Shown here: piece by piece, positions 33,073 through 41,467 of the stretch
Layout of the letters: the number at the start of each line of letters is the position of its first letter
Position numbering within the stretch: the first letter of the stretch is position 1
From: Nodosilinea sp. FACHB-141
Lineage (GTDB): Bacteria; Cyanobacteriota; Cyanobacteriia; Phormidesmidales; Phormidesmidaceae
Length of the DNA stretch: 64,000 bases
Reading direction: 5' to 3'
Assembly: GCF_014696135.1 (NCBI RefSeq)
Contig: NZ_JACJPP010000002.1
Coordinates: 62,001 to 126,000 of the forward strand
Notes under the pieces: model-generated
Database searches by the model: none
The model's input: the letters and a program-made list of their open reading frames with translations, nothing else
Told to the model about the DNA's origin: nothing
Made by a program: the position numbers and the translations under genes

Positions 33073-33264
33073 GGGGTTCCTGATGATAGAGCAGGGTTTA
33101 CTGAATCGGATTTTGTTATGAGGTTTGATGCTAGTTGCCTGCTCAGCCAAAGGCGACAGGTTATGCGGAATTTAGTTTCGTTAGCCCTGGTTGGGTTGGG
33201 CAAACGGCGTTTGCCCCTGCGGGAGACGTGGCATGGCTGATTTATACCGGTGTTTAGCAATGCC

Positions 33265-33303
33265 AAAGCCCCCAGAACGTTGAGAGCTCTGGGGGCTTTT
33301 TTG
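33265..33303 (+). terminator. rho-independent terminator
   Basis: AAAGCCCCCAGA pairs with TCTGGGGGCTTT, with TTTTTT following on the plus strand. On the minus strand it also lies just beyond the 33323-33682 gene, so it may serve both directions. Confidence 0.75.
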
Positions 33304-33322
33304 CGGTTTTGGTTTGGGTGGG

Positions 33323-33682
33323 TTAGGCGGCGCGGCGGCGGGGGCGCTTGCGAGCAGATTTTTTCTTATAGCCAACGGATTGGGCTTCGTGGCTGTCGAG
33401 GCCAAACAGGCCGCGCACCGATTCTTTCATAGCCATGACGCTGTTGTGAAAGTCCCACTCGGCTTGGCGGGCTTCGTCGGCAGCGGCTTTGGCTAGGGCC
33501 GCTAGTTCGGTTTCTTTTTGTTGTTTGGCCTGCATGGTGGTCAGGTTGGTTTGCAGTGCCTCGGGGGTGGCTTCGGGGCGGCGAGCTGTGTAGTCGTTTA
33601 CGGCATTAAGCCCTTCGTAGGACTCAACATCTTGCAAAATGACGCGGGTTTGGAGACGGCGACTGGTATCGACAATGGCCAT
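33323..33682 (-). CDS. hypothetical protein with basic C-terminal tail
   Basis: 119 residues from ATG 33682 (MAIVDTSRRLQTRVILQDVES). The frame itself extends to 33736. Not recognised as a named family. The middle (LQTNLTTMQAKQQKETELAALAKAAADEARQAEWDFHNSVMAMKESVRGLFG) should form a long helix or coiled coil. The end, GYKKKSARKRPRRRAA, is strongly basic and suggests nucleic-acid or membrane-surface contact. It stands alone between a terminator and the degenerate repeat region. Confidence 0.65.
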   Translation of the reverse strand: MAIVDTSRRLQTRVILQDVESYEGLNAVNDYTARRPEATPEALQTNLTTMQAKQQKETELAALAKAAADEARQAEWDFHNSVMAMKESVRGLFGLDSHEAQSVGYKKKSARKRPRRRAA

Positions 33683-33964
33683 GGGTGGCACCCTTAATAA
33701 GGTTAATAGGTTGGTGTTTTTGGAACGTAGCAGCAACAGGGCAAGATTTTCAGGGGTTGAGTGGTGCAGGGTGGGGCGGTCGCCATTGCACCGGGTAGAG
33801 CGTTGTTTCGCATAAGCTCATACTGCCCTTGGGGTTGAAACTCGCGCTAGGGCAGACAGTTTTGCGGCAAACATCGGTCAAATGGCGGAGCGCTATCGCA
33901 ATGCAGAAGGGCGCGCTTTAAGTTGACCCGCCGCATGGCTGTACTCTGGGCCTGCAATGCCGAA

Positions 33965-34175
33965 CTGCTGTGCCACATTAGCGATCTGCTGTGCCGCATT
34001 GGCGATCGCAGGGCGCAGATCGCTAAACTGCTGTGCCAGTTTCGTCAAACTGCTGTGCCACATTGGCGATCTGCGCCTTCAAATCACTAAACTGCTGTGC
34101 CACATTGATGATCTGCTGTGCCACATTGGCGATCGCATGATGCAATACGCTAAACAGCAGTGTCAGTTTGGCGAT
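33965..34175 (-). repeat. heptad-coding tandem repeat A (21/42-base units)
   Basis: Seven units start with CTGCTGTGCCACATT or variants, with lengths 21, 42, 22, 42, 21, 42 and 21. On the minus strand the 21-base period spells seven-residue units such as IANVAQQ and FSDLKAQ, a coiled-coil-like pattern. The single 22-base unit breaks the frame. A matching array is at 36359-36484. In both cases the array follows a copy of the same small minus-strand gene. The flanks 33683-33964 and 34176-34280 hold no gene I can support. Confidence 0.8.
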
Positions 34176-34280
34176 CGCAGGACGCAGATTGTCAGTAGGG
34201 GCGATAAGGTACCAGGTTCCTGTGCTCGTAACCTGGTTTGGGCAGCAGCAATAGGAACCCGGTATGTGTGACGAAGAGAC

Positions 34281-34584
34281 TTACTCAATCAGCACGGTTT
34301 TGGTGAGAATCGCCATCCACGGTTGAGGCTCGCTAGGGTGTCGCGGCTCGATGCTGGTAGGGGGCGCGGGGATGGGGTCGCTCCAGTCGTTGGGGTCGGC
34401 GTAGCCGTGGGCGTGGAGGATTTTGATGGTGCGATTCTCCTTTCTAGAGACGCTTCGCGAACGATGCCTGCAAGGCTGCCGTAGAGCGTGTGGTGCACCC
34501 GCTCTGGGCGAACTGGCGGGGTGCTGGGTGAAGACGGCGGAAGATTGGATGCGCCGCTGGCATCGGGGTCGAGATATTTAACCG
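34281..34584 (-). pseudogene. small conserved protein, copy A: frameshifted by a 29-base insertion
   Basis: A homolog of the intact-looking gene at 36603-36883. The reading KYLDPDASGASNLPPSSPSTPPVRPERV matches copy B, runs to YGSLAGI, and resumes in another frame as RTIKILHAHGYADPNDWSDPIP and WMAILTKTVLIE-stop (TAA at 34281-34283). Between the two, bases 34435-34463 replace three bases of copy B, a net gain of 26, which shifts the frame. Copy B's ATG TTT GAA start is GCG GTT AAA here, so there is no start codon either. The family is unknown. Confidence 0.7.
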
Positions 34585-34671
34585 CAAAAGTGCCAGATAA
34601 TACGGAAAATATAGGGTCTTATCTGGCAAATCTGACACTTAATACATACTTATGCTGCTGAGGTATGGGTT

Positions 34672-35229
34672 ATGAAAAGGTCGAACTCTATCTTCTGGGC
34701 GCTCGCAGGCGCAGCACTTCTATGGGGAAGCGTCGCACTCGTCAGCGCCAGTGATGGAGTGTCCATGTTGGATTACGTATTCTACTTCCTTGGCGGCCTT
34801 GCCTTCGGTGCAGTCACAGTTGCCATCGCTGTTGGCTTGCTAGGAAGGGGGCTAAGGAAACGTGAGCGGCTGATTAAAATACTCCCTTACCCTTTCGTAA
34901 TCCAGTTAGTTTTTCTTGCCATCGTCTTTGCGGGCGTCAGTTTCGATCTCGCGTTCGCGGCCAGATTCACCGCAAGTCGCTCTGCGCTTGAGAGGGCTGC
35001 AACAGACACGCGCTCAGGGACGGGGCCACGCGCACCGACGTGGATTGGCCTCTTTAAGGTTAGCGAGATAGACAAGGCTGGCAACGCAGTACGCTTCATC
35101 ATTGGTGAGTGCGGTCTGGCAGATGACTGCGGCGTCGTCCATAGCCCAGACGGTACGCCTCCGATTGTTGGAGAGGATTGGTACGCGCCGATGAAAAGCT
35201 CTTGGTGGAGCTGGAGGCGGAGCTGGTAG
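34672..35229 (+). CDS. hypothetical membrane protein
   Basis: 185 residues, family not recognised. Three hydrophobic segments are at about 7-27 (SIFWALAGAALLWGSVALV), 33-60 (LDYVFYFLGGLAFGAVTVAIAVGLLG) and 72-97 (YPFVIQLVFLAIVFAGVSFDLAF). A C-terminal soluble part follows (WIGLFKVSEIDKAGNAVRFIIGECGLADDCG). It lies between copy A and the VanW gene, within the DNA flanked by the two module copies. Function unknown. Confidence 0.6.
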   Translation: MKRSNSIFWALAGAALLWGSVALVSASDGVSMLDYVFYFLGGLAFGAVTVAIAVGLLGRGLRKRERLIKILPYPFVIQLVFLAIVFAGVSFDLAFAARFTASRSALERAATDTRSGTGPRAPTWIGLFKVSEIDKAGNAVRFIIGECGLADDCGVVHSPDGTPPIVGEDWYAPMKSSWWSWRRSW

Positions 35230-35417
35230 ACCGAGGAAAAGATCAGTGATGGGTGCTGCAACTTAACATCGGCATGCAGCGGGCGCGCATCCGGCAGGCC
35301 TCCCATCATTAAGGGCTATAGCGCGCCGCTGATGCCCGGCACTAGCTTTTACTCTAGATGCGGAATTGCTTGATATCTATTGAATCTATTGGGTAAATAA
35401 GTAAAGGAGTCGCCGTT

Positions 35418-36251
35418 TTGAAAGAATGGAAACGATCTCTACGTATTAGCCTCAAGTACGCTAGGAGCCTGCTTCGTGGTTACCCTTTCTTTTATGCTCG
35501 GCAACAAACTCATGATCAGTCACATCTTTACCCTCATTTATGGTGTGATTCTGTCACAGCTATTCCTGACCGTGGCAGTCCAGAAATTCGGGAAAATCGT
35601 GTCTTAAACTTGCAACTGGCTGCAAGCAAAATTCACCAACTTCAACTTAATCCTGGGCAAATCTTCAGCTTCTGTAATTGCGTAGGCGATCCAAGCTTAA
35701 ACAATGGGTTTAAGGCAGGACCCGTGTTTGTGCGCGGTCAAGTGCAGACGGGAGTTGGTGGCGGACTATGCTTAATTGCTACCAACCTGTTTCATACGTT
35801 TTTGGTTTCAGGCTGCCAGATTCTAGAGCGACATTGCCATAGCATTGATGCTTACGGGAGCGATCGCTTTTACCAGCTTGGTCAAGATGCTTCGATCGCT
35901 TATGGCTATAAAGACTTGATCGTTCGGAATCACAGTGCTGTGGCACTACAGTTGCGCTTACAAGTGCTACCGGAGACGGGTCAGGTAGTCTCTAGTTTAT
36001 GGGGGCAGTCTCCTTGCCCCTGGAAGGTTAAGGTTGACTCTGTGGTTTTGCAAGAGTTGTTACCTTCTTCAACAACTAATATTTCTGGTTGGATCGTTGA
36101 AACTCGACGATCTGTGTGCGATCAAGTGGACGATTCAAGAGCAAGGGCTGACTCGGAAACCATGACTGAAGAACTTTCATGGCAACTTGATTATCGCGCC
36201 ATTAGTGTTTATAAACCTTGTACTGACAGCAGTTTGGAGACTACTGTTTAG
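35418..36251 (+). CDS. VanW-family protein
   Basis: 277 residues. The start codon is TTG at 35418, chosen because AAAGGAG lies 8 bases upstream and there is no nearby ATG. The VanW domain is clear at about 55-160: NLQLAASKIHQLQLNPGQIFSFCNCVGDPSLNNGFKAGPVFVRGQ, then GVGGGLCLIATNLFHTFL and CHSIDAYG. VanW occurs in some vancomycin-resistance operons, but its biochemical role is unknown and most homologs have no resistance context, as here. There is no signal peptide. The gene is flanked by the two copies of the small-gene/heptad-repeat module. Confidence 0.88.
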   Translation: MKEWKRSLRISLKYARSLLRGYPFFYARQQTHDQSHLYPHLWCDSVTAIPDRGSPEIRENRVLNLQLAASKIHQLQLNPGQIFSFCNCVGDPSLNNGFKAGPVFVRGQVQTGVGGGLCLIATNLFHTFLVSGCQILERHCHSIDAYGSDRFYQLGQDASIAYGYKDLIVRNHSAVALQLRLQVLPETGQVVSSLWGQSPCPWKVKVDSVVLQELLPSSTTNISGWIVETRRSVCDQVDDSRARADSETMTEELSWQLDYRAISVYKPCTDSSLETTV

Positions 36252-36358
36252 ATCGATAAAATGGTATGAGCAATGCCTGCGAGAGTGATAGCCATTGTTC
36301 ATGAAAGCTGTTAGTGACAAAAACCAGCTTTTCTAAACAGCGATCTCAATAAGCTATA

Positions 36359-36484
36359 CAGCTATGCCACTTCTCTATACAGCTGTGCCACTTTGCTACA
36401 CATCGGCCTGTGTAAGCTAAACAGCTGTGCCACTTCGCTATACATCGGCCTGTGTAAGCTAAACAGTTGTGCCAGTTTGCTTTA
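36359..36484 (-). repeat. heptad-coding tandem repeat B (21/42-base units)
   Basis: Four units of 21, 42, 42 and 21 bases, each starting CAGCTGTGCCACTT or similar. On the minus strand they read without a stop as units such as EVAQLFS, LHRPMYS and KVAQLYR, ending in a stop about 60 bases past the array. Same period, same core (GTGCCAC) and same place, downstream of the small minus-strand gene, as array A. Confidence 0.8.
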
Positions 36485-36610
36485 CGGAGGTCTTAGTTTG
36501 TGAAACGGGCTGCTCAGTCGGCCAAGTTGCGAGCGGTGAGCTTGATATTGGTCGCCGCCCCCGACGACAGAGGGTGCTGCCATCGGGGACGGGCAAGGTG
36601 CGTTACTCAA

Positions 36611-36883
36611 TCAGCACGGTTTTGGTGGCGATCGCCATCCAGACGGTTCCCTTGAAGAGGTTGCGCCGGTGGTGTCGCTGGTGGGCGGCACGGGGATGGG
36701 GTCGCTCCAGTCGTTGGGGTCGGTGTAGCCGAGGGCGTGAAGGATTTTGATGGTGCGATCTATGCCTGCGAGGCTGCCGTAGAGCATGTGCCGCACCCGC
36801 TCTGGACGAATTTGGGGGGTGCTGGGTGAAGACGGCGGAAGATGAGATGCGCCGCTGGCATCGGGTTCGAGATATTCAAACAT
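36611..36883 (-). CDS. small conserved protein, copy B (probably frameshifted near its end)
   Basis: Start ATG 36883 with GGAGAC upstream (MFEYLEPDASGASHLPPSSP). The core is RPERVRHMLYGSLAGIDRTIKILHALGYTDPNDWSDPIPVPPT, a small helical unit I recognise only as conserved between the two loci here. The open frame ends in SGWRSPPKPC at 36611. The alternative frame gives RNLFKGTVWMAIATKTVLIE with a stop at 36603, which matches the end of copy A, so a one-base shift is likely in the linker. Function unknown. Confidence 0.6.
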   Translation of the reverse strand: MFEYLEPDASGASHLPPSSPSTPQIRPERVRHMLYGSLAGIDRTIKILHALGYTDPNDWSDPIPVPPTSDTTGATSSREPSGWRSPPKPC

Positions 36884-37597
36884 GGGTTCTGTCTCCAGTT
36901 GTTGTTTAGGAAGACAGAACGCGAAAACCCTAGCCACCCGCAGTTGAAGTGCAAACTGAGGGGGCTAGGGTACGATGAACCTAGCCTCGCAATCTGTGCA
37001 AGAGATTTGCGGGGTTAGCTGTCTGTTGGTGTACCAGCACCTTCAGGCAGCGCTAAAGTCTTCGAGTTCTGCGTAAGCACTGCTCTGCTGAACGGCTTAA
37101 TGTAAGAGAATAGTGGTACAAAAGCTCCCCGTCAACCGTAAGACAGCCTTGGTTAAGAAATCCAGCATTCATGAACAAAAAAGAATCTGAAGCCTGGAGA
37201 TACTTCAGCGCTCGGGCGTTCATACAAAAAATATTTCTATATTAAGATCCTATGTTCTGCGTTTAGACTAGAATCTTTCCGCCTAAAATCCATATAAAAA
37301 TATTTAGGCTGATAGACTTCCACCTAAGCTCCCACAGGAGAGTATTAGGCAGAATTTTTTCCTCTAATTATGAGTTAGATCACTTGAGTTGTCTGTGAGG
37401 ACAGCCGCTTGAGAGCTATCTGTAGAATGATCTCAAGAACAGAATAGACAACATGTGAGTACTTTCATCAGAATCATCTAACAGCAATGTTGGGGGAGTT
37501 GAAAATATTAATTTTGGATTAAGTTTATATTTTGTACTCCTTGTAAAAGCTTTTATAACTACGCACCAGTTCTCTAAATTCTAAAGAGGAAGTTTCA
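36884..37597. promoter_or_regulatory. AT-rich gap before the tandem paralog trio
   Basis: 714 bp without a supportable gene. Its right part (from about 37385) is duplicated before the second paralog: GAGTTG...ACAGCCGNTTGA-AGCTATCTGT and CACCAGTTCTCTA-ATTCTAAA-AGGAAGTTTCA occur at both places. The duplication therefore included the promoter and leader. Confidence 0.5.
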
Positions 37598-38119
37598 ATG
37601 ACACGATTATTAAGACAGCCAGGTTTCATTCGACGTAGATTACTCGTTGCTTTCGTAGTTACCTTACCTGCTTCTGGCTTCTTTATTTGGCTGAGTCTCG
37701 TCTTCTTCGCTGCTCCATCTCTGCTTAATTCAGATAGTATTATCCCAGCTTACGCTGGATTTCACATTAATTATCCATATCCAAGTCTTATGGGAGCCGT
37801 GCACAATCTCCGCTGCCGCACTAACGGAGTAGTTATTCCGGATGGCTTTTCCTACTCCTGCCGCTTTAGTATGAAACCATCGAATGTTGAGCAGTTTATT
37901 CAGTGGAGGGAACTAAGCTCTACCAAAAGTAACCACTGTATAGAACGGTTAGCTAAACCTGGAACAGAGTTAGCTAAAACGAGTTGGTTTCCTCCAGAGG
38001 ATTGGTGGAAACCCTTAGAATTAGTCGAAGGACAATGCTACTCAAATCCCGATCGTCACTTCACACTGTTTTATTCCCCAACAAGCCAAATTGCTTATCT
38101 AAGTCATTCTGATTACTAA
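37598..38119 (+). CDS. tandem paralog 1: membrane-anchored extracytoplasmic protein
   Basis: 173 residues, family unknown. Start with GAGGAAG 6 bases upstream. One N-terminal transmembrane or signal-anchor helix (about 12-38: RRRLLVAFVVTLPASGFFIWLSLVFF) is followed by an extracytoplasmic domain of about 130 residues with conserved FHINYPYP, LRCRTNGVVI, SYSCRF, KPSNVEQF, SWFPPEDWWKPLELVEGQCY and LFYSPTSQIAY. Three conserved cysteines could form disulfides. The DNA is more AT-rich than the operons on either side. Paralogs follow at 38647 and 39255. Confidence 0.75.
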   Translation: MTRLLRQPGFIRRRLLVAFVVTLPASGFFIWLSLVFFAAPSLLNSDSIIPAYAGFHINYPYPSLMGAVHNLRCRTNGVVIPDGFSYSCRFSMKPSNVEQFIQWRELSSTKSNHCIERLAKPGTELAKTSWFPPEDWWKPLELVEGQCYSNPDRHFTLFYSPTSQIAYLSHSDY

Positions 38120-38646
38120 GTAGCTATTTGCAATTTATGCTTTTTAAGCAAGCGATCGCGGTTTAACAATGCTTGTGCACACCGGACACAAAGAAGTTAT
38201 TTGTTGCAATAGCTTACGCAAATATAGCTGCAGTACTAGCTGACCAGCAGCGGTTCCAAGAAGCTGTGTAGTGAGACTCGTCGCAAGCATATCCCTAGCC
38301 TTATTGAGTAGTTGGATGCTGACGGTTGGTAACCTAGAGTGGCACCGGCTGTGTAACAAGTCGATTAAGCGGAAAAAGGAGAAATTTTGGTGATCTGAGA
38401 TTATCTGCAACCGCTTATATTGGTCATCAGGCCACTTGAGTTGCTTGCGGGAACAGCCGTTTGAAAGCTATCTGTGAAATAACTGCACAAACAGGATAGA
38501 TAGCCGTGATTATTTCTTCGGACTTGCTTGATGTCAGCGTCGAGGGACTTAATAATATTAACTTTAGATTGGTTTTGTATTTGGTATTCTCCACAAAATT
38601 CCTATGACTACACACCAGTTCTCTAGATTCTAAAAAGGAAGTTTCA
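38120..38646. promoter_or_regulatory. gap between paralogs 1 and 2, including duplicated leader
   Basis: 527 bp. The last 240 bases repeat the leader of paralog 1 with scattered changes. The left part has no supportable gene. Confidence 0.45.
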
Positions 38647-39156
38647 ATGATACGATTATCAGGACAATCAGGTTTCATTCGACCTCGATTACTCATTGCT
38701 TTTTTGATTGCCTTCCCTGCTTCTTGCTTATTTATTTGGATATGTCTCTACCTGTTCAGTGTTGCACATTTACTAAATTCAGGCCGTACTATTCCGACCT
38801 ATTTTGGGTTTCACATTCAATATCCATATCCGTATTTTATTGGAGCTATACATGACCTCCGCTGCCGTACTAATGGAGCAGTTATTGGTCATTCCTACTC
38901 CTGCCGCTTTAATATAAAGCCATCAAATATTGAGCAGTTTGTTCAGCGGAGGGAGCTACGCTCTATCGCAAGTAGCCTCTGTATAGAACGGTTAGCTAAA
39001 CCTGGACCAGAGTTAGCTAAAACGAGTTGGTTTCCTCCAAAGGATTGGTGGAAACCCTTAGACTTAGTCGAAGGACAATGCTACGCAAGAGATCACTTCA
39101 TACTGTTCTATTCTTCAACAAGTCAAGTTGCTTATATAAATGATTCTGATCATTAA
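38647..39156 (+). CDS. tandem paralog 2: membrane-anchored extracytoplasmic protein
   Basis: 169 residues, strongly similar over its whole length to paralog 1 (MIRLSGQSGFIRPRLLIAFLIAFPASCLFIWICL...GFHIQYPYPYFIGAIHDLRCRTNGAVIGHSYSCRF...SWFPPKDWWKPLDLVEGQCYARDHFILFYSSTSQVAY). It has a small deletion relative to the others at the VI-DGFSYSC position. Same leader (AAAGGAAGTTTCA then ATG). Function unknown. It ends two bases before a GGGTTGA-type repeat. Confidence 0.75.
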   Translation: MIRLSGQSGFIRPRLLIAFLIAFPASCLFIWICLYLFSVAHLLNSGRTIPTYFGFHIQYPYPYFIGAIHDLRCRTNGAVIGHSYSCRFNIKPSNIEQFVQRRELRSIASSLCIERLAKPGPELAKTSWFPPKDWWKPLDLVEGQCYARDHFILFYSSTSQVAYINDSDH

Positions 39157-39158
39157 GA

Positions 39159-39236
39159 GCGATCGCAGATCTCCTATAGGTTGGGTTGACGGTGGATGTT
39201 GGGTTTCGCTAGCTCAACCCAACCTACTAACTAGAC
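39159..39236. repeat. GGTTGGGTTGA inverted-repeat element, copy 1
   Basis: GCGATCGCAGATCTCC then TAGGTTGGGTTGA (39177-39189), and TCAACCCAACCTA (39214-39226) followed by CTAACTAG. The 13-base ends are perfect inverted repeats around 24 bases. Shortest copy of the family. Confidence 0.85.
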
Positions 39237-39254
39237 TTTAAAGAGGAAGTTTCA

Positions 39255-39779
39255 ATGACACGATTACTAAGACAGCCAGGTTTCATTCGACGTGGATTAC
39301 TCATTGCTTCCCTGGTTACCTTACCTGCTTCTGGCTTTTTTATTTGGCTGTGTCTCGTCTACCTCGCTGTTCCACATTTGCTAAATTCAGGTCATATTAT
39401 TTCCATTTATTTTGGGTTTCACATTCAATATCCATATCCGCATCTTATCGGAGCTGTACATAATCTCCGCTGCCGCACTAATGGAGTAGTTATTGCAGAT
39501 GGCTTTTCCTACTCCTGCCGCTTTAATATGAAACCATCAAATGTTGATCTGTTTGTTCAGCAGATGGAACTAGCCTCTACTACGAACGACGATTGTATCC
39601 AGCGATTAGCTGAACGCAGAAACCAGTTATCTGAACATAGTTGGTTTCCTCCAACGGATTGGTGGAAACCGTTAGACTTAGTTGAAGGAAAATGCTACGC
39701 AAAAGGTTCTAGTGACTACACCATATTGTTTTATTCTCCAACAAGTCGAATTGCTTATATAAATGATTCTGATTATTAA
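39255..39779 (+). CDS. tandem paralog 3: membrane-anchored extracytoplasmic protein
   Basis: 174 residues, closest to paralog 1 at the N-terminus (MTRLLRQPGFIRRGLLIASLVTLPASGFFIWLCLVY) and to paralog 2 in the middle (FHIQYPYPHLIGAVHNLRCRTNGVVI). That mosaic suggests gene conversion. The leader AAAGAGGAAGTTTCA is kept, but upstream homology stops at the repeat copy at 39159-39236. Function unknown. Confidence 0.75.
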   Translation: MTRLLRQPGFIRRGLLIASLVTLPASGFFIWLCLVYLAVPHLLNSGHIISIYFGFHIQYPYPHLIGAVHNLRCRTNGVVIADGFSYSCRFNMKPSNVDLFVQQMELASTTNDDCIQRLAERRNQLSEHSWFPPTDWWKPLDLVEGKCYAKGSSDYTILFYSPTSRIAYINDSDY

Positions 39780-39781
39780 GA

Positions 39782-39946
39782 GCGATCGCAGATCTCTTAT
39801 AGGCTGGTTGACAAAGCAAACCCAACAATCCCAGAAAGATTTCACTCTCGCCCACTGTGGTATTACATAGTGCTAAATCAACGTTGGGCGTTGGATTACT
39901 CTGCAAGAAGGTAAAGCCTACGCTAACTCAACTCAGCCTGTTAACT
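39782..39946. repeat. GGTTGGGTTGA element, copy 2 (longer form)
   Basis: GCGATCGCAGATCTCTTATAGGCTGGTTGA at the left and TCAACTCAGCCTGTTAACT at the right, with CCCACTGTGGTATTACATAG inside, shared with copy 4. It sits directly after paralog 3. The rest of the 39780-40086 gap shows nothing else. Confidence 0.7.
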
Positions 39947-40086
39947 GCTACGTGGGCGATCGCTCCGAAGACTAGCCAGCAGCCAAACATACTAGAGTAC
40001 AGTTTCAGTGGGCAAAAAAATGGATTAGGCAGCGCCAATCCATTACGTAGCGTTTATCGCCATTAGTCTTAAAGACCACAACGAAA

Positions 40087-40296
40087 TTATTCAGAGTCTT
40101 GGTCATCGACTTGCCCCATACCTGCGCCCTCTTCGTCGCGGCGATCGCCGAGCATTTGAGGGACGACAGCAGGATTTGAAAGGATTTCTTGAGGGTCTTT
40201 GTCGTAGCCACCCTTATTGACTAGATCACGAGGATCAAAGGTTTCCGCATCAGCGGATTGGGTGTTGTCGGGATTGTTATGTTGATTCTCAGTCAT
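40087..40296 (-). CDS. small acidic hypothetical protein
   Basis: 69 residues (MTENQHNNPDNTQSADAETFDPRDLVNKGGYDKDPQEILSNPAVVPQMLGDRRDEEGAGMGQVDDQDSE), acidic, without membrane segments and probably disordered. GAAGTGG lies upstream of the ATG. No known domain. Its codon use and ordinary composition make it a plausible real gene, but support is modest. Confidence 0.5.
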   Translation of the reverse strand: MTENQHNNPDNTQSADAETFDPRDLVNKGGYDKDPQEILSNPAVVPQMLGDRRDEEGAGMGQVDDQDSE

Positions 40297-40392
40297 AAAA
40301 CCACTTCTTTTACGTCGGCTCCTAAGAGCACTTGTTTGTTAGCGTAAGCAGCAATAGCGATCGCTTCATCCCTCATCCGCCATACATTAAGT

Positions 40393-40530
40393 GCGATCGC
40401 AAATCTCTTGCAGGTTGGGTTGACAAAAGAAACCCAACAATTCCAGATAGTACATAGTGCTAGATTAACGGCGGGTGTTGGGTTACTCTGCCAAAAGGCA
40501 AAGCCGACGCTAGCTCAACCCAACCTACTG
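40393..40530. repeat. GGTTGGGTTGA element, copy 3
   Basis: GCGATCGCAAATCTCTTG, then CAGGTTGGGTTGA (40411-40423) and TCAACCCAACCTA (40515-40527). It ends 20 bases before the PfpI-like start codon. Confidence 0.82.
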
Positions 40531-40549
40531 ACTCCTTCTTACCGCCAGC

Positions 40550-41152
40550 ATGCGCATAGCAATCCTCACATTTCAGGGGTTCAACGAACTGGATTCTCTC
40601 GTTGCACTCGGCATACTCAACAGAATCAAGCAGACAGACTGGCAAGTGACCCTGTGTTGCCCCGAGCCAACTGTCACGTCAATGAATGGAGTCACAATCC
40701 AGGCCCAATCGAGTCTCGACGAAGTTGAGTCTGCCGATGCCGTCATCATTGGCAGCGGCGTCAAAACCCGAGAGATAGTAGCTGACAAAGAACTTATGTC
40801 GCGGCTGCGCCTAAATCCCCAACGCCAATTGATCGGAGCGCAATGCTCCGGAACGCTTATCTTGGCGAAGCTCGGCATGCTCGGTTCCGTACCCGCCTGC
40901 ACAGACCTCACAACAAAACCCTGGGTTCAAGATGCTGGGGTCGAGGTTCTCAACCAGCCATTCTTCGCAACAGGTAACGTCGCCACAGCCGGCGGTTGCT
41001 TCGCCTCGCAATACTTGGCAGCCTGGATCATCGCCAAAAGCGAAGGCGAAGAAGCTGCAAAGGCAGCATTGCACTACGTCGCACCTGTAGGCGAAAAGGA
41101 AGAATACGTCTCGCGGGCCATGAAAAACATTGCTCCGTACCTTGAGCGCTGA
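40550..41152 (+). CDS. DJ-1/PfpI-family protein
   Basis: 200-residue class I glutamine-amidotransferase-like protein. The start MRIAILTFQGFNELDSLVALGIL is typical of the family. The nucleophile elbow is GAQCSGTLILAKLG, with Cys at about residue 100. AGGCFASQYLAAWII is the C-terminal family helix. Members act as glyoxalases, isonitrile hydratases, chaperones or AraC-fused sensors, and no choice can be made here. Its leader is largely a GGTTGGGTTGA element. Confidence 0.88.
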   Translation: MRIAILTFQGFNELDSLVALGILNRIKQTDWQVTLCCPEPTVTSMNGVTIQAQSSLDEVESADAVIIGSGVKTREIVADKELMSRLRLNPQRQLIGAQCSGTLILAKLGMLGSVPACTDLTTKPWVQDAGVEVLNQPFFATGNVATAGGCFASQYLAAWIIAKSEGEEAAKAALHYVAPVGEKEEYVSRAMKNIAPYLER

Positions 41153-41219
41153 CGCCTAACCCCTCGCTCAACCGGACAACAACTGCGTGCGATCGCCTGG
41201 GCCACGCTTTACTGAGTAC

Positions 41220-41402
41220 GATCGCAGATCTCCCGTAGGTTAGATTTTCTTCGTCAACCCAACCATTTCAAAAGGATTTTGTACCCAACCCACTGTGGTA
41301 TTGCACAAGATTTACCTATTGGGAATAGACCTAGGATACGTAGTGGAGTGTTGAGGTAACGGTAGGTGTTGAGTTCAGCTAGCTCAACCCAACCTACTAA
41401 CT
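41220..41402. repeat. GGTTGGGTTGA element, copy 4 (longest form)
   Basis: CGATCGCAGATCTCCCGTAGGTTAGA at the left and AGCTCAACCCAACCTACTAACTAG at the right (41382-41405), with ACCCACTGTGGTATTGCACA inside as in copy 2. It fills most of the 315-bp gap before the DinB-like gene. Confidence 0.75.
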
Positions 41403-41467
41403 AGGCGATAATAAGCACTATATCAAGTCATAATCGGGACAGGATTGAGTTTGGAGTAAAAGCCGTA

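Noticed and set aside
33965-34175. Array A as a CRISPR
   Set aside because: Units are 21 or 42 bases with degenerate repeats and no unique spacers, and no cas gene is near.
33957-34271. 104-codon plus-strand frame over repeat array A
   Set aside because: A low-complexity Cys/Leu/Ile reading of a tandem repeat. The minus-strand heptad pattern is more protein-like and parallels array B.
36359-36484. Array B as a CRISPR
   Set aside because: Only four units with 21-base phasing and repeated rather than unique intervening sequence.
38144-38410. 88-codon minus-strand frame between paralogs 1 and 2
   Set aside because: No homology pattern, and it lies partly in the duplicated leader.
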